Counted from the stretch's first letter, positions 15,566 to 24,225 are shown. The stretch is DNA of 64,000 nucleotides from a bacterium (GCA_030665965.1 DAOUYT010000001.1:1-64000), one strand, 5' to 3'. A program made the numbers and translations. The notes: a model not told the origin generated them from the sequence alone.

Positions 15566-18500
15566 TCAGGCTTCCATAATCTCTTCAATGTTTTCACAGA
15601 TGAGCTTTGGGGTTTCGCTTCGTCTATCAACCCTTCCTGAAACCAGAACGATTTTATTTTCCTTGAAAGCAGTGGGATTCTTTTCAATTATTGTTGGAAA
15701 TACCACAACCTCAATTCTATCGGATAAGTCCTCCAAAGTCATAAAAAACATGAGTCTTCCGGTTTTGGTAATAATCTTTTTTATCCTTGAAATAATTCCT
15801 CCAATCCTAACGTGACGGTTTGTTAAAGCAGGGACCAGACTGGAAATTTTAGTTGCTTTTTTTTCTAAGATATCCTGGAAATCTTCCAAAGGATGGGAAC
15901 TGACAAAAAGTCCTAACAGTTCTTTTTCCCAGGCCAGTTTTTGTCTTTTGGTAGCAGCCTCAATAGGTTGAAGATGAAGCTTATTGTTAAACTTCATTCC
16001 CTCAAAGAGCCCTTTCTGCCCTGTGGTTAATATTTTTTGATTTTCCCGGCTGCAATCTAGAATCTTTTCTATGTTGAATAAAAGCAGGTTTCTTTCAGCC
16101 AGTTTGTCAAAGGCACCGGCTTTAATAAGGCTTTGCAGGGATTTTTTGTTTAAATCAGTTGAACTTATCCTTAAGATAAAGTCATCTATTGACTGGAAGA
16201 AACCTTTATTTTTTCTCTCCTGGACTATGGATTCCACAATATTTGAACCAACATTTTTAATGGCCAACAATCCGAAACGGATTTGTTTTTTATTAGGAAT
16301 AACCGTGAAGTTTCTCCAGCTCTGGTTTATATCAGGAGCCAGGATTTCAATGTCCATTCTTTTGCATTCCTGCATTAAAAATCCAATCCTTTCCACATCA
16401 GCCTTGCTTGAGGTTAAAAGAGCAGCCATAAATTCTACTGGAAAATGGGCTTTAAGATAAGCTGTTTGATAAGCAATAGTGGAATAGGCGCAGGAGTGGC
16501 TTCTGTTAAATCCGTAGCTGGCAAAGGGTAAAATCCATTGCCATATCTTCTGGGCAATCCTTTGTTCTATTCCGTTTTTCATCATTCCCTGGATTAGTTT
16601 TTCTTTTTGAGCCATAAGCAGGGATTTAATCTTTTTTCCAACAGCCTTTCTCAAGATGTCTGCTTCAGAAAGGGTGAAACCTGCCAATTTTTGGGCAATG
16701 AGCATTAGGTCTTCCTGGTATATGAGCAGGCCATAGGTTTTTTCCAGAATCTCTTTTAAGCTAGGATGTAAATATTCCACCTGTTTTTTTCCTTTTTTTC
16801 TGGCAATATATTCAGGAATAAGAGACATGGGACCTGGTCGGTAAAGAGCAACCATGGTTATGATGTCTTCAAATTCAGTTGGTTTTAATTGTTTTAAGTA
16901 TCGTTGAAAACCAGCTGATTCTAATTGAAAAACTCCGACTGTTTTTCCTTTTTGCAATAATTGATAGGTTTTTTTGTCGTTGAGAGGGATATTCTCAATG
17001 TCAATCTTCTTTTTCTTTCTAACAACATAGATTCTTGTTAAGGTATCTTCAATAATGGTTAGATTCTTCAGTCCCAGGAAATCCATCTTCAGGAAACCCA
17101 GATCCTCTATTGAATGCATTTCATATTGGGTAACAATAGTTGAATCATTCTGAGTGGGATGCTGTAAGGGAATGTCATTATCTAAGGATTCTTTTGAAAT
17201 TACCACTCCGCAGGCATGGGTTGAGGCATGTCTGGCTACACCCTCCATTTTTTTTGCAAAATCAATAAGCTTTGTTGCTTTAGGATCTGTTTCATAAAGT
17301 TGTCTGAATTCAGGAATCTTTGCCAGGGTTTCATCAAGGGTAGAACCAAAAGGAATCATTTTTGCAACCCTGTCACAATAGCTATAAGCATAGTTAAGGG
17401 CTCTTCCAACATCTCTTACAGCCGCCCTGGCAGCCATTGTTCCAAAAGTAATGATTTGGGCTACCCGGTCTCTTCCGTATTTTTCAGCCACATATTCAAT
17501 TACTTCATCCCTTCTTCTGTCGGTAAAATCCAAATCAATATCAGGCATTGATATGCGGGCAGGATTAAGAAATCTTTCAAATAAGAGATTATATTTCAAA
17601 GGGTCAATAGTTGTAATGCCTAAAACATAAGATACCAATGATCCCCCGACAGAACCCCTGCCTGGACCCACCACAATTCTTTTTTCTTTTGCCCAATTAA
17701 CAAAATCCTGGACAATCAAAAAATAAGAAGAAAAACCCATTTTATCAATCATGTCTAATTCATAGTTTAATCTGTCTAGGACCTCTTTTTTTGCCAGAGG
17801 CCCAAACTTTTTCTTTACTCCCTGAAGACATAAGTGCTTAATATATTCACCAGGCGTTTGGTTGTTTGGCGTTTCAAAATGAGGCAGTTTTGTTTTTCCG
17901 AGAACAAAATCAAAATTGCAGCTTTGTGCTATCTTTTGTGTATTTTCAATAGCTTGGGGTATATCCTTGAAATCTTCAATCATTTTTTCAGGAAGCCTTA
18001 AAGAAAAATCATCTGCTTTCATGGTCAGTCTTTCCGGGTCATTGGGGTCAGATCCAGTATTAATAAGCATTAAGATATCCTGGGCCTCTGCATCCTCTGG
18101 TCTTAAATAATGAGAGTCATTTGTAGCTACCAGGGGAATGTTTAATTCTTTTGATATTAAAATAAGACCCTGATTGACAATACCTTGCTCTCTTAGATTG
18201 GGATGGTGTTGTAGTTCTAAATAAAAATTTCCTTTGCCTAAAATCTCCTGATATTTTAAAGCAGCTTTTTTAGCTGTCTCAGGTTTTTTAGCTAGAATTA
18301 ACTGGGGTATTTTTCCCTGGATACAGGCTGATAAACCAATAAGTCCTTCTGAATAGCGGGATAATAGTTCTTCATCAATCCTGGGTTTGTAGTAAAAACC
18401 TTCCAGATGGGCTTTTGTTAAGAGTTTTACCAGATTCTTATAACCTGTTTTGTCTTTAACCAATAAAACCAAATGATATCTTCTATTATCAATGTTTGGC

Positions 18501-18739
18501 CTTTTTTGATGCATGCTTTCCAGGGCCATATATACTTCACAACCAATTATGGGCTTTATTCCTTTTTTCTTTGCCTTTTTGTAAAATTCAACTGCCCCGT
18601 AAAGAACCCCATGATCGGTTATGGCAACAGAATCCATTCCCTGTTCTTTTACGTAATCCAAAAGTTCATCGATTTTTGGAAGGCCATCGAGCAGGGAATA
18701 ATGACTATGAACGTGGAGATGGGTAAATTTTTTATCCAT
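15566..18739 (-). CDS. dnaE: DNA polymerase III alpha subunit
   Basis: 1057 residues, shorter than E. coli DnaE (1160) but complete. N-terminal PHP domain (THLHVHSHYSLLDG, AITDHGVLYG), the polymerase core with the catalytic PDIDLDFTD and GPGRGSVGGSL, the thumb/finger region, an HhH segment and a C-terminal OB fold (VRIGGIISRIKK) that binds DNA. It is the replicative polymerase. No intein is visible. It is transcribed divergently from rnhB across a 128-bp gap. Confidence 0.97.
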   Translation of the reverse strand: MDKKFTHLHVHSHYSLLDGLPKIDELLDYVKEQGMDSVAITDHGVLYGAVEFYKKAKKKGIKPIIGCEVYMALESMHQKRPNIDNRRYHLVLLVKDKTGYKNLVKLLTKAHLEGFYYKPRIDEELLSRYSEGLIGLSACIQGKIPQLILAKKPETAKKAALKYQEILGKGNFYLELQHHPNLREQGIVNQGLILISKELNIPLVATNDSHYLRPEDAEAQDILMLINTGSDPNDPERLTMKADDFSLRLPEKMIEDFKDIPQAIENTQKIAQSCNFDFVLGKTKLPHFETPNNQTPGEYIKHLCLQGVKKKFGPLAKKEVLDRLNYELDMIDKMGFSSYFLIVQDFVNWAKEKRIVVGPGRGSVGGSLVSYVLGITTIDPLKYNLLFERFLNPARISMPDIDLDFTDRRRDEVIEYVAEKYGRDRVAQIITFGTMAARAAVRDVGRALNYAYSYCDRVAKMIPFGSTLDETLAKIPEFRQLYETDPKATKLIDFAKKMEGVARHASTHACGVVISKESLDNDIPLQHPTQNDSTIVTQYEMHSIEDLGFLKMDFLGLKNLTIIEDTLTRIYVVRKKKKIDIENIPLNDKKTYQLLQKGKTVGVFQLESAGFQRYLKQLKPTEFEDIITMVALYRPGPMSLIPEYIARKKGKKQVEYLHPSLKEILEKTYGLLIYQEDLMLIAQKLAGFTLSEADILRKAVGKKIKSLLMAQKEKLIQGMMKNGIEQRIAQKIWQWILPFASYGFNRSHSCAYSTIAYQTAYLKAHFPVEFMAALLTSSKADVERIGFLMQECKRMDIEILAPDINQSWRNFTVIPNKKQIRFGLLAIKNVGSNIVESIVQERKNKGFFQSIDDFILRISSTDLNKKSLQSLIKAGAFDKLAERNLLLFNIEKILDCSRENQKILTTGQKGLFEGMKFNNKLHLQPIEAATKRQKLAWEKELLGLFVSSHPLEDFQDILEKKATKISSLVPALTNRHVRIGGIISRIKKIITKTGRLMFFMTLEDLSDRIEVVVFPTIIEKNPTAFKENKIVLVSGRVDRRSETPKLICENIEEIMEA

Positions 18740-18757
18740 GTCATTATATAAAGTTTA

Positions 18758-18774
18758 GCTCGCTCAGGGCGAGC
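18758..18774. promoter_or_regulatory. Hairpin in the dnaE-rnhB divergent region
   Basis: GCTCGC (18758-18763) and GCGAGC (18769-18774) form a GC-rich 6-bp dyad in an AT-rich region. It lies just upstream of the dnaE -10 region (TATAAT on the minus strand, adjacent to the start codon), where an operator could sit. Confidence 0.4.
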
Positions 18775-18855
18775 ATTGTATCATTTTACTTTTTTGGGTC
18801 TTCCAAGTCAAATTTTAAAAATTATCAGATATCTTTTATTAGTTTCAAATTTTAA

Positions 18856-18867
18856 TATAATTAAGGA
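18856..18867 (+). promoter_or_regulatory. rnhB -10 box, leaderless spacing
   Basis: TATAAT at 18856-18861 ends exactly 6 nt before the rnhB ATG (18868), so the predicted transcript begins at the start codon. Confidence 0.5.
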
Positions 18868-19527
18868 ATGAAGTACCCAAATTTTTCTGAAGAAAAAAAG
18901 TTATGGAGAAAGGGATTTAAAAGAGTGGTTGGATTAGACGAGGCAGGAAGAGGACCCTTGGCAGGACCTGTGTTGGCTGGAGCAGTTATGGTCAATTCAA
19001 AATTCAGAATTAAAAATTCAAAATTAAAAGTAAACGATTCAAAAAAGCTTTCAGAAAAAAAACGAAGGGAGCTGTATAAAATTTTAGTGAATCATTCCCA
19101 GATAGAGTGGGGAATAGGCAGGGTTTCAGAAAGAGTCATTGATAGAATCAATATCCTGGAAGCCACCAAATTGGCAATGAAAAGAGCTATTAAGAATCTG
19201 GGAAAGAAATTAAAAAAGAAACAACAGAAAAAATCAGATTCAGTTGGTTTTTTAATTTTAGACGGGAGAATAAAACTTGATTTGGATATTCCTCAGAAAT
19301 CAATTATTAAAGCTGATAATAAGGTTTTTTCCTGTGCGGCAGCATCCATTATAGCTAAGGTAAGCAGGGACAGGATAATGCAAAGGTGGGATAAAAAATA
19401 CGTTAGATATGGATTCCTAAAACATAAAGGATATGCTACCAAGCTTCATCTTAAGATGTTAAAGAAATACAAGCCCTGTAATATTCACAGAAAGAGTTTC
19501 AAACCAGTGCAAAGATTGCTTCATTAA
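18868..19527 (+). CDS. rnhB: Ribonuclease HII
   Basis: 219 residues. VGLDEAGRGPLAGPVLAGAV contains the catalytic Asp-Glu pair; KADNKVFSCAAASIIAKVSRD and the C-terminal GYATKLHL segment complete the RNase HII pattern. It cuts RNA-DNA hybrids, including single ribonucleotides in DNA. It heads the rnhB-rpmF-nusB-rnc-rpsP run. Confidence 0.96.
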   Translation: MKYPNFSEEKKLWRKGFKRVVGLDEAGRGPLAGPVLAGAVMVNSKFRIKNSKLKVNDSKKLSEKKRRELYKILVNHSQIEWGIGRVSERVIDRINILEATKLAMKRAIKNLGKKLKKKQQKKSDSVGFLILDGRIKLDLDIPQKSIIKADNKVFSCAAASIIAKVSRDRIMQRWDKKYVRYGFLKHKGYATKLHLKMLKKYKPCNIHRKSFKPVQRLLH

Positions 19528-19587
19528 ATTGATAAACTTGATTTTTATAAAAAATAATGTAAGAATATAAAATTAACTTTTAATTTA

Positions 19588-19872
19588 ATGGCTGTACCCA
19601 AGAAGAGAACGACAAAGTCAAAACGGGATAAAAGAAGACTCCATATTTTTTTAAAGAAACCTGTTTTAGCCAGATGTCCAAAATGTGGTAAATTGTTATT
19701 ACCCCATACCCTTTGTTCTTATTGCGGGTATTATAAAGGGAGGGAGATTGTAAACATTCTTGGTAAAATGACCAAAAAAGAAAGGAAGAAAAGAGAAAAA
19801 GAAATGAAGGAAAAAGACAAAGAAACCCAAAAGAAGAAACCCTTGGACTGGAAGCAGTTATCTAAAAGATAA
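19588..19872 (+). CDS. rpmF: 50S ribosomal protein L32 (bL32), extended
   Basis: 94 residues. [17 protein letters not shown] is the universal L32 start; [20 protein letters not shown] gives the four-Cys zinc ribbon. The usual protein ends near residue 60; here ~35 further Lys/Glu-rich residues follow. This matches the charged tail on S16 encoded 1.2 kb downstream. Confidence 0.95.
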   Translation: MAVPKKRTTKSKRDKRRLHIFLKKPVLARCPKCGKLLLPHTLCSYCGYYKGREIVNILGKMTKKERKKREKEMKEKDKETQKKKPLDWKQLSKR

Positions 19873-19879
19873 ATCACAT

Positions 19880-20326
19880 ATGGCTTCAAGACACTTATCA
19901 CGAAGTATCGCTATGCAATCCCTTTATGAATGGGATTTTAGCAATAAAGAACTGGATTTGGACAAAATCGTTGAAAAGAATTTAAAGGAGTTTGGTCCAG
20001 GATTAGAGGATCAAGGATTTGTCTGGGAACTGGTAACAGGAGTGGTTGAGCATTTAAAAGAGATTAATGAGATCATTACAAAGGCTGCTCCTCAATGGCC
20101 TCTGCAGCAGATTTCCATTGTTGATAGAAATATCCTGAGAATCGGGATTTACGAGTTGTTATACGAAGATAGAAAAGCTGTTCCTCCCAAGGTAGCCATT
20201 AATGAGGCAATTGAATTGGCAAAATCCTTTGGAGGTGAAAATTCAGGAAAATTTATAAACGGGGTCCTGGGAACGGTCTTTGAACTTATTTCTTCTTCTG
20301 AAAAAGAACAAAAACCCAAGAAATAA
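19880..20326 (+). CDS. nusB: Transcription antitermination protein NusB
   Basis: 148 residues, all helical. The N-terminal [13 protein letters not shown], the central [13 protein letters not shown] and [20 protein letters not shown] are NusB signatures. It joins NusE (S10) on boxA RNA of rRNA operons. It is 7 bp after rpmF and 2 bp before rnc. Confidence 0.95.
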   Translation: MASRHLSRSIAMQSLYEWDFSNKELDLDKIVEKNLKEFGPGLEDQGFVWELVTGVVEHLKEINEIITKAAPQWPLQQISIVDRNILRIGIYELLYEDRKAVPPKVAINEAIELAKSFGGENSGKFINGVLGTVFELISSSEKEQKPKK

Positions 20327-20328
20327 CA

Positions 20329-21030
20329 ATGAACAACAAGATGAAAGATTTCTCCCTTTTTGAAAAAAAATTAAAGATTAAATTTAAAAACAAGGATCTC
20401 TTGACTCAGGCTTTTGTCCACCGTTCTTATTTAAACGAAAATCCAGATTTTCCTTTGTTTCACAATGAAAGACTGGAGTTTTTAGGAGATGCTGTATTGG
20501 AGTTGGTTGTGACCGAAGAGCTTTACAAAGAATATCCTAAAAAATCAGAAGGAGAACTAACCAATTGGCGGGCAGCCCTGGTCAATTCAAAGATACTTTC
20601 AGAGATTGCCGATGAATTGGGTTTTAATGATTTTTTACTGTTATCTAGGGGAGAGACAAAAGAACTTGGTAAGTCCAGGAAATATATTTTAGCCAATACC
20701 TTTGAAGCCATGATTGGAGCCATTTATCTTGACCAGGGATATGGAGTCTGTCGGGATTTAATTAAAAAACATTTAATGAAGGAATTACCCTTAATCATTG
20801 AAAAAGGTCTTTATAAAGATGCCAAATCCCTTTTTCAGGAGGAAGCACAGGAAAAGGTGGAAATTACCCCTACTTACAAAGTATTGAAAGAGTGGGGACC
20901 TGACCATGCCAAACATTTCATTATCGGGGTTTTTCTGGAAAAAGAATTAATAGCAGAAGGTGAGGGTTCTTCAAAGCAGGAAGCAGAGGATGAGGCAGCT
21001 AAAAAAGCTTTAGAAGTTAAAAAATGGTAA
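20329..21030 (+). CDS. rnc: Ribonuclease III
   Basis: 233 residues. The endonuclease domain has the signature HNERLEFLGDAVLELV and a second acidic patch in NTFEAMIGAIYLDQG; a double-stranded-RNA-binding domain occupies residues ~155-230 (DAKSLFQEEAQE to KQEAEDEAAKKAL). It processes rRNA precursors. The order nusB-rnc-rpsP is tight. Confidence 0.97.
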   Translation: MNNKMKDFSLFEKKLKIKFKNKDLLTQAFVHRSYLNENPDFPLFHNERLEFLGDAVLELVVTEELYKEYPKKSEGELTNWRAALVNSKILSEIADELGFNDFLLLSRGETKELGKSRKYILANTFEAMIGAIYLDQGYGVCRDLIKKHLMKELPLIIEKGLYKDAKSLFQEEAQEKVEITPTYKVLKEWGPDHAKHFIIGVFLEKELIAEGEGSSKQEAEDEAAKKALEVKKW

Positions 21031-21031
21031 T

Positions 21032-21535
21032 ATGCTTGTTATTCGTTTGTTTCGTGTCGGTAAAAAAAATCAGCCTTCTTTCAAGATTGTGGTAATTGAC
21101 AAAAGGAAACCTCCCAGACGAGGCCGCTTTATAGAAGAGGTTGGTTTTTTAAATCCTTTAACTAAAGAAAAGGTGTTGAGAAAGGAAAGGATTGATTACT
21201 GGATGTCGGTGGGAGCCAAACCCTCAGATACGGTTCATAATTTATTGGTTGAAGAAAAGATTATTGAAGGAAAGAAAATTGTAAAACATAAGAAAGCAAA
21301 AAAGAAAGAGAAAAAAGAGGAAGGGGAGATTCCATCTCAAGAAGAGAAACCCAAAGAACAAAAGAAGGAAGAGAAAAAAGAAATTCAAGTCCCAGAGGAA
21401 AAAGTAAAAGAAGTTTCAATCTCAAAGGAACCAGAGGAGGTTTCAGCTCCAGGAGAAAAAAAAGAGAGGCAAAAACAGACTAAAGAAGCATCTAATACAA
21501 AGAAAGAAGAAGATAAAAAGGAAAAAACAGAATAA
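21032..21535 (+). CDS. rpsP: 30S ribosomal protein S16 (bS16) with long charged tail
   Basis: Residues 1-80 are a normal S16 (MLVIRLFRVGKKNQPSFKIV, then YWMSVGAKPSDTV). About 85 extra residues of Lys/Glu-rich, low-complexity sequence follow; usual S16 is ~80-90 residues. The start lies 1 bp after the rnc stop. The tail is probably disordered and exposed on the ribosome surface. Confidence 0.96.
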   Translation: MLVIRLFRVGKKNQPSFKIVVIDKRKPPRRGRFIEEVGFLNPLTKEKVLRKERIDYWMSVGAKPSDTVHNLLVEEKIIEGKKIVKHKKAKKKEKKEEGEIPSQEEKPKEQKKEEKKEIQVPEEKVKEVSISKEPEEVSAPGEKKERQKQTKEASNTKKEEDKKEKTE

Positions 21536-21591
21536 TTTTTGGAGAGGAGAAGAATCAGACAGTTCTTTATAAAAAAGAGAAGGAAATCCCT

Positions 21592-21640
21592 GGATGATGG
21601 AATTTGTCAGCTATAAATTAGTAGATAGATTCCACTATCC
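21592..21640 (+). promoter_or_regulatory. Stem-loop upstream of the ATT-start gene
   Basis: GGATGATGGAAT (21592-21603) pairs with ATTCCACTATCC (21629-21640) over 12 positions with one wobble and one mismatch around a 25-nt loop. AAGGAGG follows at once (21641-21647). It may control access to the ribosome-binding site. Confidence 0.5.
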
Positions 21641-21655
21641 AAGGAGGTAATTAAA

Positions 21656-21958
21656 ATTAAAATAAAAATTAAAGTATTTCCAGAACAAGAAATTTTTAAA
21701 AAACCTGGAATAGAAGATATGGCAGAGAGAATAAAGGATGTATATATAGATTTGGACATACATACAGCAGGGATCTTTCAAAAAGCATCACCAGAATTAA
21801 AAAGGAGGATAAAAAATGAATTTGAAAATCTTTTCCGCCATTTTGGAAAATTAGGATTCACGTCTTTTTTAGTAACGGCTGAAACAGACGATTGGAGTAT
21901 GGTGAATAAGATGAAAGAAGCTCTAGATAATTTACATGAAGAATTAACTTTATATTAA
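21656..21958 (+). CDS. Hypothetical protein, probable ATT start
   Basis: 100 residues if translation begins at ATT 21656, which lies 8 nt after a perfect AAGGAGG. The first ATG in frame is at 21719, has no ribosome-binding site and would give 79 residues. The upstream part (K-I-K-I-K-V-F-P-E-Q-E) reads as a plausible beta strand. Inside are LDIHTAGIFQKASPELKRRI, FRHFGKLGFTSFLV and a C-terminal helix. I do not recognise the family. Confidence 0.55.
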   Translation: MKIKIKVFPEQEIFKKPGIEDMAERIKDVYIDLDIHTAGIFQKASPELKRRIKNEFENLFRHFGKLGFTSFLVTAETDDWSMVNKMKEALDNLHEELTLY

Positions 21959-22031
21959 AAAACCAAACCCTTCTCTTTTTTTTAATTTTTTAGAAGTTAT
22001 TAAAAGAAGGGATTTATTTTAGAATTAATCC

Positions 22032-22059
22032 TTGACATATTTTAAATAATAAATATAAT
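22032..22059 (+). promoter_or_regulatory. Consensus promoter upstream of khpA leader
   Basis: TTGACA at 22032-22037, a 16-nt spacer and TATAAT at 22054-22059. One of the best sigma70-type promoters in the window. Predicted start is near 22066, giving a ~100-nt leader before khpA. Confidence 0.8.
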
Positions 22060-22065
22060 ATCAGT

Positions 22066-22160
22066 ATTGGTAGCTTTTTCAGTTTAGCCGATTCTCCGAA
22101 TGATTGGAGTAAGGTAGGCTGCAAAGGTCGGGCTACTCAAAAATCACTTAATTCTTGTAG
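22066..22160 (+). ncRNA. Structured leader RNA upstream of khpA-trmD
   Basis: Nested complementary segments follow the consensus promoter: GTAGC near 22071 with GCTAC near 22132, AGCC with GGCT inside, and CTCC with GGAG innermost. The paired blocks are GC-rich against an AT-rich background. I do not recognise a known riboswitch core. It ends near the khpA ribosome-binding site (TAGGAAT). Confidence 0.45.
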
Positions 22161-22166
22161 GAATTT

Positions 22167-22484
22167 ATGGCAAAAGGAACAGCTGATAAAGATTTCCTTG
22201 AATTCATTATAAAGGCCTTGGTTGATAACCCAGATGATGTCAAAGTTGACCGTAGGGTTGACGAGATGGGAGTTTTACTTTCTTTAAAAGTAAACCCTGA
22301 AGACATGGGTCAGATCATTGGAAAGGCTGGATCTACTGCTCGGGCTATCAGAAACCTGGTTCGTATCGTCGGTCTTAAAAATCACGCTAGGGTGAATTTA
22401 AAGATTGAGGAACCAGAAGGAGCCAGAGCTTCTCAGGGAAAGAAATCTAAAGTTGAAGAAGGACTAGAAGACTTAAAAATATAA
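22167..22484 (+). CDS. khpA: KH-domain RNA-binding protein KhpA
   Basis: 105 residues with one KH domain; IIGKAGSTARAIRNLVR holds the GxxG-type loop. KhpA binds RNA, in Gram-positive bacteria with KhpB, and affects cell length and translation. The order rpsP-khpA-trmD, here with one extra gene, is common. Residues 80-105 form a charged tail. A strong promoter and structured leader lie upstream and a terminator lies downstream. Confidence 0.92.
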   Translation: MAKGTADKDFLEFIIKALVDNPDDVKVDRRVDEMGVLLSLKVNPEDMGQIIGKAGSTARAIRNLVRIVGLKNHARVNLKIEEPEGARASQGKKSKVEEGLEDLKI

Positions 22485-22505
22485 GTCTTTCCTAGATTTA
22501 CTCTT

Positions 22506-22551
22506 AAAGGAAACGGTGCTATTATATTAATTAGTAGCGCTGTTTTCTTTT
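22506..22551 (+). terminator. Terminator after khpA
   Basis: A 16-bp stem: AAAGGAAACGGTGCTA (22506-22521) with TAGCGCTGTTTTCTTT (22535-22550), containing three G-T wobbles, ending in a T-rich run. Confidence 0.75.
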
Positions 22552-22575
22552 TAACTGATAATTTTTTCAGGATAT

Positions 22576-23253
22576 ATGTTGAGATTCGATATCATCACAA
22601 TTTTTCCAGAGATATTTGACTCCTATTTAGGAGCCAGTTTAATTAACAGAGCTCAAAAAAAGAAATTAATCAAGGTTAAACTTCATGATTTAAGGAAATG
22701 GACCCCTGACCGTCATAAAACAGTTGATGATAGACCTTATGGAGGGGGCATAGGCATGGTTTTAAAGGTTGAACCAATTTACAAGGCAGTCAGAGACATT
22801 AAAAAATTAAAAAGAGTAGATAAGAGAAAAAGGAAGATTATTTTATTTACTCCAAGAGGAAAACAGTTTGACCAAAAAACAGCTTATTCTTTAAGTAAAC
22901 TCAGTCATGTTATTATGATTTGCGGTAGATATGAAGGAGTGGATGAAAGGGTAGCAAGACATATAGCTGATATGAAGTTATCAATAGGGAATTATGTTTT
23001 AATGGGGGGAGAGTTACCATCTATGGTAGTAATTGAAACCGTAGCTAGGCTTATTCCAAGAGTGTTGGGCAAACCCAAACTTTTAAAAGAGAGGATAACA
23101 AAAGAAAAAGGGTTTATTGAGTATTCTCAATATACCCGACCTGAGATTTTTAGCTCTAAAAAAAAGATGAATTGGAAAGTACCTAAGGTTTTACTGTCTG
23201 GTAATCATAAAAAGATTCAAGAGTGGAGAGAAAAACACAAAAAAGTTATTTAA
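22576..23253 (+). CDS. trmD: tRNA (guanine-N1)-methyltransferase TrmD
   Basis: 225 residues. FDIITIFPEIFDSYL, DDRPYGGGIGMVLK, the trefoil-knot SAM site ICGRYEGVDERV and SIGNYVLMGGELP are TrmD hallmarks. It methylates G37 of tRNAs with G36 to prevent frameshifting. The C-terminal domain is slightly shorter than in E. coli. tRNA genes and rpmG follow. Confidence 0.97.
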   Translation: MLRFDIITIFPEIFDSYLGASLINRAQKKKLIKVKLHDLRKWTPDRHKTVDDRPYGGGIGMVLKVEPIYKAVRDIKKLKRVDKRKRKIILFTPRGKQFDQKTAYSLSKLSHVIMICGRYEGVDERVARHIADMKLSIGNYVLMGGELPSMVVIETVARLIPRVLGKPKLLKERITKEKGFIEYSQYTRPEIFSSKKKMNWKVPKVLLSGNHKKIQEWREKHKKVI

Positions 23254-23321
23254 AAATAATATTTATATTGAAATATTAAGAAAAATAAGGTAAATTAATA
23301 AAAGTATTAAATATCACTCTT

Positions 23322-23403
23322 GGGTGGTTGGCGGAGCAGCTATCGCACTAGTCTGTAAAACTAGCGTCTTCGGACTTCGGGGGTGCAAGTCCCTCACCAC
23401 CCA
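23322..23403 (+). tRNA. tRNA-Tyr (GTA)
   Basis: Acceptor GGGTGGT/ACCACCC, D-arm, anticodon stem CTAGT/ACTAG with loop CTGTAAA (anticodon GTA at 23355-23357), a long class II variable arm as expected for bacterial tRNA-Tyr, and a T-arm with loop TGCAAGT. The discriminator is A; CCA is not encoded. Confidence 0.95.
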
Positions 23404-23437
23404 CAGATGAGTTTTCAGAATTATATAAAAAAATGGT

Positions 23438-23511
23438 GCCTGGGTAGCTCAGTTAGTTAGAGCACGTCTTTGGTAAAGACGAGGTCAGCGGTGCAAATCC
23501 GCTCTCAGGCT
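23438..23511 (+). tRNA. tRNA-Thr (GGT)
   Basis: Acceptor GCCTGGG/CTCAGGC with one G-T pair, anticodon stem CGTCT/AGACG with loop TTGGTAA (anticodon GGT), T-arm AGCGG/CCGCT. CCA is not encoded. It reads ACC and ACT, codons used in the thrS leader peptide. rpmG follows after 11 bp. Confidence 0.95.
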
Positions 23512-23522
23512 TACGAAATATT

Positions 23523-23687
23523 ATGGCAAAAAGAAAAAAACCATTTGTAAAAATGATGTGTACTGATTGTAAAAGAATTAATTATTACACTCACAAATCA
23601 AAGAAGATGGTGGGGGAGAAGTTAGAATTGAAGAAATTCTGTAAGTGGTGCAGGAAGCATACTTTACATAAAGAAACAAAGAAGTGA
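23523..23687 (+). CDS. rpmG: 50S ribosomal protein L33 (bL33)
   Basis: 54 residues: MAKRKKPFVKMMCTDCKR, YYTHKSKK, then FCKWCRKHTLHKETKK. Four Cys form the zinc ribbon (CxxC twice). Its last 55 bp are repeated 598 bp downstream beyond grpB. That downstream copy would end KETKR plus TAA, so it may be the original gene end, displaced when grpB arrived. Confidence 0.95.
   Translation: MAKRKKPFVKMMCTDCKRINYYTHKSKKMVGEKLELKKFCKWCRKHTLHKETKK
23628..23682 (+). repeat. Direct repeat copy 1 (3' end of rpmG)
   Basis: 55 bp matching 24226-24280 with one mismatch; positions 23634-23682 are 49 bp of perfect identity. It lies inside the rpmG coding region and marks the left end of the segment carrying grpB. 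Confidence 0.9.
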
Positions 23688-23690
23688 AAT

Positions 23691-24224
23691 ATGCTTGGAC
23701 TAAAACGAGGAAAAGTTAAACTATTTCCGTATAACCCAAAATGGTCAGAGATTTTTAAGAAAGAAAGGAAGATATTGCAAAAAGCGCTGGGGAAGATGAT
23801 AATTGATATCCAGCATGTGGGAAGCACTGCGATACCCAATCTTCCAGCCAAACCAATAATTGATATGGCTGTAGCAGTTTCTGATCTTAGCGGAAAGAAA
23901 GTAGAGAAATATATTGAACCTCTTAAAGAATTGGGTTATGAGTATAGAGGAGTTGAAAGGAGACACACTCGGGAACACCTCTTTGTTAAGGGAAGCGAAG
24001 AGAAAAGAACTTGTCATTTGCATATGGTTGAATTTAACAGCAAGACATGGAAGAATTATCTTCTATTCAGAGATTATCTCCGTAACCACAAGAAAGTAGT
24101 AGCTGAATATGTTGAGCTTAAACTGGAATTAGCAAAAAAGTTTTCAGATAATCGTAAATTGTATACGTCTGGCAAAGATAAGTTTATTCAAGGAGTATTC
24201 AAGAAACTAAAGAAATCTTCTTGA
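23691..24224 (+). CDS. GrpB/UPF0157 family nucleotidyltransferase-like protein
   Basis: 177 residues with the family motifs LFPYNPKWSEIFKKER, IQHVGSTAIPNLPAKPIIDM and HLHMVEF. The domain has the nucleotidyltransferase fold (GS and a D-x-D-like site); in other bacteria it is fused to dephospho-CoA kinase, but its substrate is not settled. It starts 3 bp after the rpmG stop and is bracketed by the duplicated rpmG end, which suggests it arrived as a cassette. Confidence 0.88.
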   Translation: MLGLKRGKVKLFPYNPKWSEIFKKERKILQKALGKMIIDIQHVGSTAIPNLPAKPIIDMAVAVSDLSGKKVEKYIEPLKELGYEYRGVERRHTREHLFVKGSEEKRTCHLHMVEFNSKTWKNYLLFRDYLRNHKKVVAEYVELKLELAKKFSDNRKLYTSGKDKFIQGVFKKLKKSS

Positions 24225-24225
24225 T

